From the NCBI GenBank assembly GCA_043798355.1, contig JAZDOT010000045.1:1-26406 (forward strand): a stretch of DNA of 26,406 nucleotides, read 5' to 3'. How positions within the stretch are numbered: the stretch's first letter is position 1; every line of letters starts with the position of its first letter. Positions 1-7,309 of this stretch are shown here, piece after piece. Source of the DNA: JAZDOT01 sp043798355. GTDB lineage: Bacteria; Patescibacteriota; Gracilibacteria; Peribacterales; Peribacteraceae. The notes below the pieces were generated by a model, which saw only the letters and a program-made list of their open reading frames with translations, searched no databases and was not told the DNA's origin. Both the position numbers and the translations under genes were made by a program.

Positions 1-597
1 GAGCTGCAAACGCGCGACTATCGGGAATTCCGCAAGGCGCTCACGTGCCGGCTCCTCGCCGATGTCGCGCACGAGCTCGCATTCCTCGAGGAGAAGATTC
101 TCTCGACCGACTACTCCAACTGGCGGAGTCTCGCGGCGTGGAAGACGCTCACGGGCGAGGATGACCTGCGGTCAGCTGCGCGCGGGTTCTTTGCGTTGCG
201 GGTGCGTGACATGCTCGGTGATTTCCTCCGCCAAGGTGTTCCGCTGACTGAGGCGGGATACACTGCGATGGTTCGTGAACTGCGTGCTCTCATCCATATC
301 AATGTCGATCCGGATTCCGCTGCGCTCAAAGCGGCGGAGAGCAAGGATGTCGTCCGCTCTCTTGCCTGCGGGAAGGATCCTGCGGCGCTCTCTCCCGAGG
401 CCATTTCGCGACGCATGCTCGGCGAACTCGACCATCCGATCGATATGAACAAGGTGTTCGGAATAGAGGAGCCAAAAACGGCACAGGCACCTACGGAAGA
501 TCAAACCCCGCCGTCATTCATGAACAATCGTGATCATGAACTGTTCACGCCGCCGCGCCGCTCGCCACGGTCCGATCGGCCGCGTCAGGCGCAATGA
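1..597 (+). CDS. C-terminal part of an unrecognised protein (5' end outside window)
   Basis: The frame is open from base 1 to a TGA at 595-597, giving 198 residues of a longer protein. I do not recognise the family. The visible part is mostly helical and charged, with Arg/Glu/Leu-rich stretches, then a low-complexity Pro/Thr/Arg tail in the last 50 residues. No membrane segment or signal is visible. Its stop overlaps the start of the next gene (ATGA at 594-597), so the two are probably translated together and may work together. The ATG at 196 is internal to this open frame and is not the likely start. Confidence 0.7.
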   Translation, partial: ELQTRDYREFRKALTCRLLADVAHELAFLEEKILSTDYSNWRSLAAWKTLTGEDDLRSAARGFFALRVRDMLGDFLRQGVPLTEAGYTAMVRELRALIHINVDPDSAALKAAESKDVVRSLACGKDPAALSPEAISRRMLGELDHPIDMNKVFGIEEPKTAQAPTEDQTPPSFMNNRDHELFTPPRRSPRSDRPRQAQ

Positions 598-3500
598 TGC
601 TCCTATCCTGGCTCTCCATGCTGTCCTTTCCCCCCTTCTTCTCATCGGCTAGCAGCTCTCGAGAACACCGCCTCCTTCGCAAGGTCGGTCTGGGCAGTGC
701 GCCAGATGTCCAGCTGCCGCCGTTTGCCGGAACCCTTGCTCTGAATTTTCTGCGCACTGAGCGCACGAAGGAAGAATTGGATTCGGCGCTCACGATGCTG
801 GACCATCAATTCAAAGATGCACCTGCGGAGCGCAGGAGCGTTCTCATGACTTCGTTGCTGGATCGGATGAATCTTCGCGCCCTGAACGAACGGGAACGCG
901 GAGTGATTTCGCAAAATCTGCAGAAACTTCAGGATCAGGCTCGTGAACGGAGCATCCAGGGATTCGAAACCGTCCTCGCGGGGTTTCGCGCCCGCCTCGG
1001 TATCGAAGCACCAGCGACGGGAGAACCGGCCGAAGCACCCGAACAAGCGGCGGCCGATGCTGCGAAGGCTCCTCATGCGGCGGGAAAACCGAAGGAAGCC
1101 ACATCCTGGATCGGCGCGAAGAAAGACGCAGTGGTGTCCTGGTCCAAAGAGCATCTGGATGTCACACAGTGGACACCCGGTCAGAAGGCGTTTGCAGCAA
1201 CGGCGACTGTGGGAACCATCGGCCTTCTTGCATTCTGGCTCTGGCGAACACACAAAAAGCAGGGAGAACAGGGAACGCGACCGGCTGCTACTGCGGAGAA
1301 GAAGGGGTCGCACTGGTGGGTGTGGGTTCCGGGGATCGGCTTGGTCCTTGTGGGACTGTATATGGGGAACAAGTTCCTCTCAAAGTTCGATGCCTACGCC
1401 AAAGGCATGGAGGTTGCGCAGCGGAAGTGGGAGGATGCCAAGGCGTGGGGGCGGGAGCATCATCCATTGAAGAAGAAGGAGAAGTTCGGTCTCGAAACCG
1501 AGGCATACAAACTCGCGGAGGCGGAGTATAGAAAGACGCGTGGGGTGGATCTCACAGAGGTGCGCAAGATTTTCGATCTGAAAGACGGAGACGCCAACCC
1601 TGACTACGAGGCATTTCTGAAAGAAATGCACGGGAAGTACGACACGAAGCAGGAGAACGGGATTCTCTACGCGCGTGCGGACTCTGCGATGGAGAATTAC
1701 GAAGACCAGATGAAGGTGGCAATTCGCCAGATCGGCCATTGGGCCGAACAGAACAGTGTCGCATTTTCGGCAGCAGGGCTTGTCCTCTATAAGACACATT
1801 TGCTATCGATCGGCAGTATTGCGCGTACGGCTGGTACCACTGCGCACGTTGCGAAAGAGATTGCTGAGCACCTTTTGAAGATGGGCATTCGCCACCCCTT
1901 CATCACGCTCCTCTCGGCCGGTGGTGCATTCCTCGCCGGGAGTGCAGCAGTCTCGGCATGCAAGAAGCTCTACCTTTCCGAAAATTTCACGGAGGCGGCC
2001 AAGGCATTTGAAGGCGGGAAGGACATCGCTCTCGGGGAGCGCACGCCCGCAGTGAACCGATGCATTCAGAATCTGCAGGACAAAGCTTCTGATCTCAAGG
2101 TTATGGTGCAGGACTTCGCCACATGGGTGACGGCATCCATCGGTGAACTGGGTGCGCAGCTCCTCGAGAAAGCACCCGAGGCCTTCGGGAGGAAGAAAGA
2201 GGAGAACAACACCGTGCGCAATAAATCCGCACTCGACAACCTCCGGCAGGCGTTGGAGACGCGGGAGTTGAGCACCCGTTTCGATACCGAAGCAGCCAAA
2301 CGGGAGGATGCAAAGAAGTACGCACATGCGATGAAGATGCTGGATGCGTTCAAGAGCGTGTTCCTCGCAAACCGGTGCGAAAGCATGGTTCCGGGTAGTC
2401 ATGTGCGGACCGAGTTCGATGCCTTAGTAACGGCACTCGGTGCCGTGGGAATCGCGATCACCATCACGGATGGAATCGTCCGGTGGAAGAAGGAGAACGG
2501 GACGGATGTAGATCTCTGTGTTGATCCAGACATCACCGATCCCAAGCGGTTTCATGAACTTTCGGAAAAGATGCGGGAGGGAGAGGAGAGTTCACTCGAC
2601 TATATCTGGTTCCGGTGGATACAGGATCTGCGAGAACGCGCGCAAAATGGCATGGAGAAGGCAGAGGGGTGGCGCATACCTGGAGGGCACTGCGTTGCGA
2701 TGGCCGTCGGAAATATGCTGTATTTCGTGGATCCCGAGAATCAACTCGATTACTGGGTTGCACCGATCACGGTGGTGCGCGAACTCTTCAGTGATCATCA
2801 CTGGGCGGAGAAGGGCGCGGAGATGGGGGTTGCGGCGCTCAATGCGATTTTTGTCGCCGGATCGGTGTCGGTCAACATGGGTGCACTTGCGCGCATCAAG
2901 CGGGCTCTGATCGGGGGGAAACCGCTCGCGGTCCGTCTCAGTTGGAAACCGCATCTTGGCGATATCAATCCCTTCACCTGTCCTCTGAAGACACTGAGAG
3001 ATGTCGCAGGAGGTGTCGTGGACATTACGACGTTCATAGAGGGCGGGCGCGAAGTGAATACCGTCCTCGCACGGTTGCCTCTCGGGACATCGGGGAGAGT
3101 CGGTATTCGTCCGCAGTGGATCGGCATCATTGCCAACAGCACCGATGAGCGCGAGCTTCTCTACGTTGCACGACAGATGGGAGAGGTCGGGTTGGAAGGT
3201 CAGCCCATTGCGGTGATCAAAACGACGCTCGAAAAGCATATCAAGGAGTATATGGATTTGTACTGGGGACCCAGCTGGCGCGCTGGCGGCGGGAAAGTCC
3301 GTCTCAACAATGCAAATAAAATCTGGGATGCCGCCGTGCAGTGGTACCAAACTCAGGGGAAGGTTTCGCGCTTCGCTGCCCGGACAGAGAAGCTCTGTTC
3401 ACAGATTCTCCATTCGCCCTCAGCAGCGTGGGCAGCAATCGCCAACCGCCTGTTTGCACCGAGAGTGCCGGTTACTCCTGCCACACTGGAAGCGAAGGCA

Positions 3501-5105
3501 TGGACGAAGCTTCTCGCAAAGTTCGGAAAGAAGGTCACTCCCGGGGATGTGCGTGCCCTCCTCGAGCTGGCGCGCGACGAGAAAATCTTCGACATCAATA
3601 CCAAAACACTCACGCTCATTTCCGAGAGCACCCGTGCGCAGAAGATCATCGCCGGAGCGGTGGATACGGCCGATGCCGCAGAGGTGGTGCGGGCTCTGAA
3701 AGCCGCGAAAATCGCAGCGGGATTCCGTATCGCGTGTAACACCGTCGGCGCCGCAGGCGATCTCTTCGGCGTGTACATGGCGTACGCCGACTGGCAGGCG
3801 AATGGGGAGCGCATCGAACAGGCGAAGCAGACGAAGAATACGGAGCTGCAGAAGCTCTACGAACATGCCAACCTCGTCTACGCGGCGGAAGGCGGCGGGA
3901 GCGCCGTCGGTCTTGTCATCGGCGGAGTGGCGGTGGTCATGGTCGCCAAGAGCGGCGGCGGCGTGCTCGCGGCACTCGGCGCGAGCGGCGGTGTGATCAT
4001 GCTCCCGGTCGCGGTCGCCACGGTTTCGGGCGGTCTGTACTACCGTGCACTGGAGGATGTCACGGCGACGTGGCTCAAGAACGAAGCGGACTGGGCGCGG
4101 GAATCGGAAGCCGATCTCTTCGCGAAGCTGCGGACCATGGCACCGGGGAAGCAGGGGTATACGCAGCGGGCGGCATGGGGCACAAATGCCGAGCTCCTGT
4201 GGCGGACGCTCGCCGATACCAAGGCGGAACGTGATGCATGGAAGGAGGAGGGCTTCCAGCGTGTTGAGGATGCCAATACGACCACGCGCAGCAGGATTAC
4301 CAAGGCGCTCCTCTTGCGGACAACCTCCCTCCCGCGTGGACAGGGGGAATCCGAAGAGGCGTACGCCCGTCGTCTCGATGAGTACGTCGGCCTTGAACAT
4401 GCGTACGTCTTGCGTGCATCACAGGGTGATTTTGCGGGCAGGGAGAGCCTCTATCAGGGTGCACATGACTTTGCGGCACTGGTGACCCATGCGCGCGCCC
4501 TGAAGAAGGCCGGTCGATCGGAATTCCTTGAATGGGAAGAAGGGGGCACAATGTGGCGCTTTAACCTCGCGGAGCTGGAAACGCTGGCGTGGTCCGTTCC
4601 TGATGAACACGGGTTCACCGCACAGAAAGTGCTGGCCGCCTATCGTCGCTCTCTTCGTGACCAGAAAATCGCAGGTCTCAACGTGTCGAAGACGATGCAG
4701 GCACCTAAGAAGGCACGCAGAGATATTGCGATCACGCTTCTCTCCGATCTGCGCTACGCGCTCATCGCATTCGAGGGAAAGTTGCGCGCTGCGGATCTCC
4801 CGGGGTTTGGGTGGACAAGTGGTGAAGAGAAATCGCGTATGCTCATACGTATGGCTGTGAATTGGGAATTGAAAAGGCGTATCTTGGGCGAATCTGCGCG
4901 CTTGCTCGCGCTCCCGGAAATTACTTTCGATGAACACGAGCGATCGAGAATCCGTGTCGAGGGTACCTTCGATGAATCTTTCGAGGATTACCTCGAAGCG
5001 CAACGCAAGCGTGGGTTCGCGGTCCCCTCCGTTCCTCCTGAACAGCTCACGGGCATTGCCGCCATCTATGAGCAACTGGAGGGGGAACTGAAGAGAGCTG
5101 CCTGA
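594..5105 (+). CDS. Giant (1,503-residue) membrane-associated protein of unknown function
   Basis: This is a single uninterrupted frame whose ATG overlaps the upstream stop, so translation is probably coupled. I recognise no domain. Hydrophobic segments that look membrane-spanning lie near residues 200-217, 241-262 and 434-455, with weaker ones near 385-410. A long Gly/Ala/Val-rich hydrophobic stretch lies near 1103-1150. Between them are long charged helical regions with coiled-coil character (for example 490-600 and 1160-1300). An Ala/Pro/Glu-rich linker lies near 140-175. The N-terminus is hydrophobic but is not a clear signal peptide. It could be a cell-envelope or surface-structure scaffold; that is a guess from size and topology only. 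Giant proteins without known homologues are common in Patescibacteria. The next gene is about 140 bases away, so this may end the operon. Confidence 0.75.
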   Translation: MMLLSWLSMLSFPPFFSSASSSREHRLLRKVGLGSAPDVQLPPFAGTLALNFLRTERTKEELDSALTMLDHQFKDAPAERRSVLMTSLLDRMNLRALNERERGVISQNLQKLQDQARERSIQGFETVLAGFRARLGIEAPATGEPAEAPEQAAADAAKAPHAAGKPKEATSWIGAKKDAVVSWSKEHLDVTQWTPGQKAFAATATVGTIGLLAFWLWRTHKKQGEQGTRPAATAEKKGSHWWVWVPGIGLVLVGLYMGNKFLSKFDAYAKGMEVAQRKWEDAKAWGREHHPLKKKEKFGLETEAYKLAEAEYRKTRGVDLTEVRKIFDLKDGDANPDYEAFLKEMHGKYDTKQENGILYARADSAMENYEDQMKVAIRQIGHWAEQNSVAFSAAGLVLYKTHLLSIGSIARTAGTTAHVAKEIAEHLLKMGIRHPFITLLSAGGAFLAGSAAVSACKKLYLSENFTEAAKAFEGGKDIALGERTPAVNRCIQNLQDKASDLKVMVQDFATWVTASIGELGAQLLEKAPEAFGRKKEENNTVRNKSALDNLRQALETRELSTRFDTEAAKREDAKKYAHAMKMLDAFKSVFLANRCESMVPGSHVRTEFDALVTALGAVGIAITITDGIVRWKKENGTDVDLCVDPDITDPKRFHELSEKMREGEESSLDYIWFRWIQDLRERAQNGMEKAEGWRIPGGHCVAMAVGNMLYFVDPENQLDYWVAPITVVRELFSDHHWAEKGAEMGVAALNAIFVAGSVSVNMGALARIKRALIGGKPLAVRLSWKPHLGDINPFTCPLKTLRDVAGGVVDITTFIEGGREVNTVLARLPLGTSGRVGIRPQWIGIIANSTDERELLYVARQMGEVGLEGQPIAVIKTTLEKHIKEYMDLYWGPSWRAGGGKVRLNNANKIWDAAVQWYQTQGKVSRFAARTEKLCSQILHSPSAAWAAIANRLFAPRVPVTPATLEAKAWTKLLAKFGKKVTPGDVRALLELARDEKIFDINTKTLTLISESTRAQKIIAGAVDTADAAEVVRALKAAKIAAGFRIACNTVGAAGDLFGVYMAYADWQANGERIEQAKQTKNTELQKLYEHANLVYAAEGGGSAVGLVIGGVAVVMVAKSGGGVLAALGASGGVIMLPVAVATVSGGLYYRALEDVTATWLKNEADWARESEADLFAKLRTMAPGKQGYTQRAAWGTNAELLWRTLADTKAERDAWKEEGFQRVEDANTTTRSRITKALLLRTTSLPRGQGESEEAYARRLDEYVGLEHAYVLRASQGDFAGRESLYQGAHDFAALVTHARALKKAGRSEFLEWEEGGTMWRFNLAELETLAWSVPDEHGFTAQKVLAAYRRSLRDQKIAGLNVSKTMQAPKKARRDIAITLLSDLRYALIAFEGKLRAADLPGFGWTSGEEKSRMLIRMAVNWELKRRILGESARLLALPEITFDEHERSRIRVEGTFDESFEDYLEAQRKRGFAVPSVPPEQLTGIAAIYEQLEGELKRAA

Positions 5106-5141
5106 TTTCACCGTGACGGTGGAGATACAGAGGGTTGGAAA

Positions 5142-5150
5142 TGCTAGGAT
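5142..5150 (+). promoter_or_regulatory. Extended -10 box (TGCTAGGAT) before the duplicated nuclease start
   Basis: TGC-TAGGAT ends 7 bases before a GTG at 5158, the same geometry seen before other genes here (6135, 7292, 18243). It would give an mRNA starting at the GTG. No good -35 is visible. Confidence 0.4.
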
Positions 5151-5205
5151 GTTTTTCGTGTCCCTCTCGTACTCCCAACTTCACCTGTATCGCCGCTGCC
5201 CCCGC

Positions 5206-5225
5206 CCCTTCGGCTCCGCTCAGGG
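5206..5225 (+). repeat. CCCTTCGG...CAGGG-type dispersed repeat
   Basis: A 20-base imperfect palindrome begins CCCTTCGGC and ends CGCTCAGGG. Sequences of this type are a familiar dispersed intergenic repeat in many bacteria (general knowledge, not searched). Here it replaces the continuation of the truncated nuclease copy. Confidence 0.5.
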
Positions 5226-5232
5226 TCTCGGG

Positions 5233-5238
5233 TACTCT
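5233..5238 (+). promoter_or_regulatory. Candidate -10 box of the nuclease gene
   Basis: TACTCT ends 8 bases before the ATG at 5247, so transcription would start within about two bases of the start codon. No Shine-Dalgarno sequence is present. The possible -35 (TTCGGC at 5209, 18-base spacer) lies inside the palindromic repeat and is weak. Confidence 0.35.
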
Positions 5239-5246
5239 TTAGACGT

Positions 5247-6038
5247 ATGGCTCTGAGTTATTCCCAATTACGGTTATACAGAGTCTGTCCTCGACAGTAC
5301 GAGTACGCGGTCATCCGCAAGCTGCCGAAAGGCATCAGCGTCGAAGAGAGTTTCGGTTCCAGCGTGCACAATGCGCTGAAGAAGTGGGGTGAGTTGGAGC
5401 CTTCAGCCGTTAGCCTTCAGCCGTTAGCCTTCAGCCGTCAGCAAGAGCTTTTCTCAGGGGAACCGGTTGTAAACAGTGTGCCGCTCACGGAGGAGAAGCT
5501 CCTCGAGATCTGGCATCAGTCTTTTATATTCAATACGTACCCGACCCGCCTCGAGGCGGATTTCGCGCGTAGGCGCGGCGAGGATCTCATGCGGCATTTC
5601 TTCCAATGGTGGTCTTCCGTTCCGAGACGCGTCGTCGCCGTGGAGAAGGCTTTCTCGCTTTCCGTAGACGGGATGACCGTCACCGGGCGCCTCGATCGCG
5701 TGGAGGAAGCGGACGACGGCATCCGCATCATCGACTTCAAGACGTCCGCTCCGCGCGAACAGCAGGACGTCGACGCGGATTTGCAGCTTTCACTCTATGC
5801 CCTGGCAGCTGCCGAACTCTTCGCCGTGCCCTGTCATTCCCTGTCGCTGCTCTTCCTCAGCGAGGAAGGCGCGGAAGAGCGTGTGACAGCCCGCAATGCC
5901 TCGCAGTGCATCGACGCCCGCAAGCACATCCATGCCATCGCGGAGAGGATCACAGCAAAAGACTTCCGTCCCACGCCCTCCCTCACCATTTGCCGCAGGT
6001 GTCCGTACAGGGGGGTGTGCGACGTGGCGGCGGCATAG
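5247..6038 (+). CDS. PD-(D/E)XK nuclease, RecB/AddB/Cas4-like, with four-cysteine iron-sulfur signature
   Basis: A 263-residue protein of the PDDEXK_1 (RecB C-terminal nuclease) family. The N-terminus carries the family hallmark SYSQLRLYRVCPRQYEY, with Cys14. His41 lies in SSVHNALKKW, the metal-binding His of RecB-type nucleases. The catalytic core is GRLDRVE (Asp150) and IIDFKTS (Asp163, Lys165), followed by the Q-motif LQLSLYALAA. The C-terminus has ICRRCPYRGVC (Cys249, Cys252, Cys258), which with Cys14 makes the 4Fe-4S cluster layout of Cas4 and AddB. It probably acts in DNA end processing or repair. There are no CRISPR genes nearby, so a Cas4 role is unlikely. Residues 52-65 are encoded by a heptamer tandem repeat and look like an inserted loop. 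The ATG is supported by the N-terminal motif and the -10 box just upstream. Confidence 0.88.
   Translation: MALSYSQLRLYRVCPRQYEYAVIRKLPKGISVEESFGSSVHNALKKWGELEPSAVSLQPLAFSRQQELFSGEPVVNSVPLTEEKLLEIWHQSFIFNTYPTRLEADFARRRGEDLMRHFFQWWSSVPRRVVAVEKAFSLSVDGMTVTGRLDRVEEADDGIRIIDFKTSAPREQQDVDADLQLSLYALAAAELFAVPCHSLSLLFLSEEGAEERVTARNASQCIDARKHIHAIAERITAKDFRPTPSLTICRRCPYRGVCDVAAA
5400..5441 (+). repeat. Heptamer tandem repeat (6 x 7 bp) inside the nuclease gene
   Basis: Three 14-base units (CCTTCAGCCGTTAG twice, then CCTTCAGCCGTCAG) are each made of two related heptamers. The total of 42 bases is divisible by three although the unit is not, so the frame is kept and the same DNA is read in shifting phases (residues 52-65, PSAVSLQPLAFSR). 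Confidence 0.85.
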
Positions 6039-6132
6039 TATACGAGTGTATGGGAGTACGGGTATACGGGTCTTCGAATCATAACGTCATTTCCATACAC
6101 TCATACACCCATATACCCATATACCCATACAC
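6038..6132. repeat. Inverted pair of 8-bp tandem arrays starting at the nuclease stop codon
   Basis: The left array has four 8-bp units at 6038-6069 (GTATACGA, GTGTATGG, GAGTACGG, GTATACGG); its first base is the last base of the nuclease stop TAG. A 23-base spacer follows. The right array has five units at 6093-6132 (CCATACAC, TCATACAC, CCATATAC twice, CCATACAC), which are the complement of the left type. The RNA would fold into a long imperfect hairpin. No T-run follows, so it is not a classical terminator. Confidence 0.85.
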
Positions 6133-6134
6133 CC

Positions 6135-6143
6135 TGCTACGAT
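6135..6143 (+). promoter_or_regulatory. Extended -10 box (TGCTACGAT) of the DUF212 gene
   Basis: TGC-TACGAT ends 7 bases before the ATG at 6151, matching the extended -10 spacing before other genes here. It supports 6151 rather than 6142 as the start, with an essentially leaderless mRNA. Confidence 0.45.
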
Positions 6144-6150
6144 GCTTTCC

Positions 6151-6574
6151 ATGTTTGTCTTGCACAATCTCCTCTCCACGTATCTCTTTCTGATCCCCCT
6201 CGTCGTCCTCTTCCTCACGGAGATCGTGAAGTACGTCGTGGAGGAACTGAAATCCGGCGCCGGGCACCGGCACCTCTTCCAGCAGGGGGGGGATGCCGAG
6301 TACCCACTCCGCCTTTGTGACCTCCCTCCTCATTGTGGTTGGGCGGAGGGCAGGGGCGGATTCCGTCGCGTTCGCCATTACGACGGTTTTCGCCTGCATT
6401 GTCTGGTACGACGCCATCGGCGTGCGTGCGGTTCTCGGGGAACAGGCGCGCGTGCTCAATCTCCTGCAGCACTTCCACCGTCTCCGGGAGACGCTTGGCC
6501 ATTCTTTTCCTGAAGTATTCGCTGGGATTATCTTTGGGGCGGCGGTGACGGTCTTGGGGATTTGGGTCAGTTAG
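6151..6574 (+). pseudogene. DUF212 / divergent PAP2 (YuiD-like) membrane protein, frameshifted in a G-run
   Basis: Two frames together make one DUF212 protein. The first (from 6151) gives a membrane segment and ...TEIVKYVVEELKSG...LFQQGG. The second (open from 6293) gives MPSTHSAFVTSLLIVVG, then VWYDAIGVRAVLGEQARVLN and LGHSFPEVFAGIIFG. Family members read continuously through a GGMPS[ST]HSA motif. Here the join falls in a run of eight G at 6285-6292, and one G too many shifts the frame. The intact product would be about 140 residues, the usual family size, with about four membrane segments and a phosphatidic-acid-phosphatase-like HS motif. The cause may be a sequencing error, a true mutation, or slippage switching. 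The function of DUF212 proteins is unknown. Confidence 0.8.
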
Positions 6575-6593
6575 GGCGAAGGGGAAAGAGGCC

Positions 6594-6622
6594 TTGCAAA
6601 CCCGTACGGGAAAGCGTACCAT
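6594..6622 (+). promoter_or_regulatory. Promoter and probable autoregulatory operator of the toxin-antitoxin operon
   Basis: TTGCAA (6594-6599), a 17-base spacer and TACCAT (6617-6622) form a good sigma-70-type promoter. The -10 ends 6 bases before the antitoxin ATG at 6629, so the mRNA is probably leaderless. The spacer holds a perfect palindrome, CCCGTACGGG (6601-6610). A second GTAC core at 6616-6619 overlaps the -10, 12 bp centre to centre from the first. YefM-YoeB operators in Escherichia coli are known to use paired palindromes with TGTACA cores about one helical turn apart, so this is probably the autoregulation site. Confidence 0.6.
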
Positions 6623-6628
6623 AGAAGC

Positions 6629-6871
6629 ATGACGTCCATTCCAGTCACCACGGCGCGCACCACGCTCTACCGTCTCATCCAGAACTTGCAGTCCGGCGAA
6701 GCGCCGGTGCTCATCACCGGGAAGAAGGGCAATGCCGTCCTCGTCTCGGAGCAGGATTGGCGTGCGATCGAGGAGACGCTCTTTCTCGTTTCCATTCCAG
6801 GCATGAGCCGATCCATTCAGAAGGGCATGAAAGAACCGGTTTCTCGCTGCGCAAAGACAATCGATCTATGA
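6629..6871 (+). CDS. yefM: Antitoxin, Phd/YefM family
   Basis: An 80-residue protein with the Phd/YefM layout. An N-terminal DNA-binding part (TTARTTLYRLIQNLQSGEA then PVLITGKKGNAVLVSEQDW) is followed by a C-terminal toxin-neutralising tail, LVSIPGMSRSIQKGMKEP. That tail matches the typical YefM tail (SIPGMRESI then EG) closely. It should bind and neutralise the toxin encoded next and, with it, repress its own promoter through the GTAC palindromes upstream. Its stop overlaps the toxin start (ATGA at 6868-6871), which is usual for these operons. The mRNA appears to be leaderless. No other defence gene is adjacent. Confidence 0.88.
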   Translation: MTSIPVTTARTTLYRLIQNLQSGEAPVLITGKKGNAVLVSEQDWRAIEETLFLVSIPGMSRSIQKGMKEPVSRCAKTIDL

Positions 6872-7131
6872 CGTACCGGATCGTGTATACGAAGCAGGCC
6901 GTAAAAGATGCAAAGAAGCTGAAGGATTCTTCGCTGGCTCCCAAAGCAAAAAAACTCCTGGGACTTCTCGCGGTTGACCCCTTCGCTTCGCCGCCGTCCT
7001 TCGAGCGATTACTCGGGGAACTCTCCGGAGCGTATTCCCGTCGCATCAATCTCCAGCATCGCCTGGTCTATCAGGTTTTGAAGAAGCAACGCATCGTGAA
7101 GGTGCTCCGGCTGTGGACACACTACGGGTGA
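6868..7131 (+). CDS. yoeB: Toxin YoeB/Txe family mRNA interferase
   Basis: An 87-residue RelE-superfamily toxin, close in length to YoeB (84). It has the N-terminal YRIVYTKQAVKDAKKL, the core LSGAYSRRINLQHRLVYQV and the C-terminal THY. Residues matching the known YoeB active site are present: Glu46, Arg65, His85 and Tyr86 (Glu46, Arg65, His83, Tyr84 in E. coli YoeB). The toxin therefore looks intact. Members of this family cut mRNA in the ribosomal A site. The ATG at 6868 was chosen because it overlaps the antitoxin stop and begins the conserved fold; the frame is also open further upstream, inside the antitoxin gene. A 9-bp repeat array follows three bases after the stop. Confidence 0.88.
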   Translation: MTYRIVYTKQAVKDAKKLKDSSLAPKAKKLLGLLAVDPFASPPSFERLLGELSGAYSRRINLQHRLVYQVLKKQRIVKVLRLWTHYG

Positions 7132-7133
7132 AA

Positions 7134-7260
7134 CGGAAGAGGACAAAGAGTACAAAGATTACAAGGAGGACAAGGATTACGAGGAAGAGCAGATTCTTTG
7201 AGGAAAACGTCCAATCCTTGTTTTCTTTGTCTTCCTTGTACTCCTTGTTTTCCTTTTCAT
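7134..7260. repeat. Inverted pair of 9-bp tandem arrays after the toxin gene
   Basis: The left array (7134-7187) has about six purine-rich units, such as ACAAAGAGT, ACAAAGATT, ACAAGGAGG and ACAAGGATT. The right array (7216-7260) has about five units of the complementary type, such as CCTTGTTTT, CTTTGTCTT and CCTTGTACT. The spacer is 28 bases. The array begins three bases after the toxin stop. The transcript would form a long imperfect hairpin. Confidence 0.85.
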
Positions 7261-7291
7261 GCACCTTCATTGTTCCAATGTCTCTCTTCGG

Positions 7292-7300
7292 TGATAAGAT
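7292..7300 (+). promoter_or_regulatory. Extended -10 box (TGATAAGAT) of proS
   Basis: TGA-TAAGAT ends 9 bases before the proS ATG at 7310, giving a leader of about 3 bases. The only -35-like sequence is TTGTTC at about 7270, with a 19-base spacer, so the extended -10 is the main signal. Confidence 0.5.
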
Positions 7301-7309
7301 GACGCTCGC

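Larger units (their letters stand above)
5158..5256 (+). pseudogene. Remnant copy of the N-terminus of the downstream nuclease
   Basis: From the GTG at 5158 the frame reads VSLSYSQLHLYRRCPRP. This nearly matches the start of the nuclease at 5247 (MALSYSQLRLYRVCPRQ), including the iron-sulfur cysteine. After CPR the match ends exactly where a palindromic repeat (5206-5225) begins, and the frame stops at 5254-5256, inside the next gene's start region. Many of the matching residues use different codons (SYSQL is written differently in the two copies). It is therefore not a recent direct duplication; it looks like the leftover of a diverged paralogue. It could alternatively be a short leader peptide that is translated. 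Confidence 0.6.

Noticed and set aside
5109..5121. CACCG-TGA-CGGTG hairpin after the giant gene as a terminator
   Set aside because: The stem is only five base pairs and no T-run follows.
6757..7131. Longer toxin starting inside the antitoxin gene
   Set aside because: The YoeB fold begins at the ATG at 6868, which overlaps the antitoxin stop as usual for this operon.
6038..7260. CRISPR array
   Set aside because: The repeats have 7-9-bp units with no unique spacers and no cas genes; they are simple tandem arrays.
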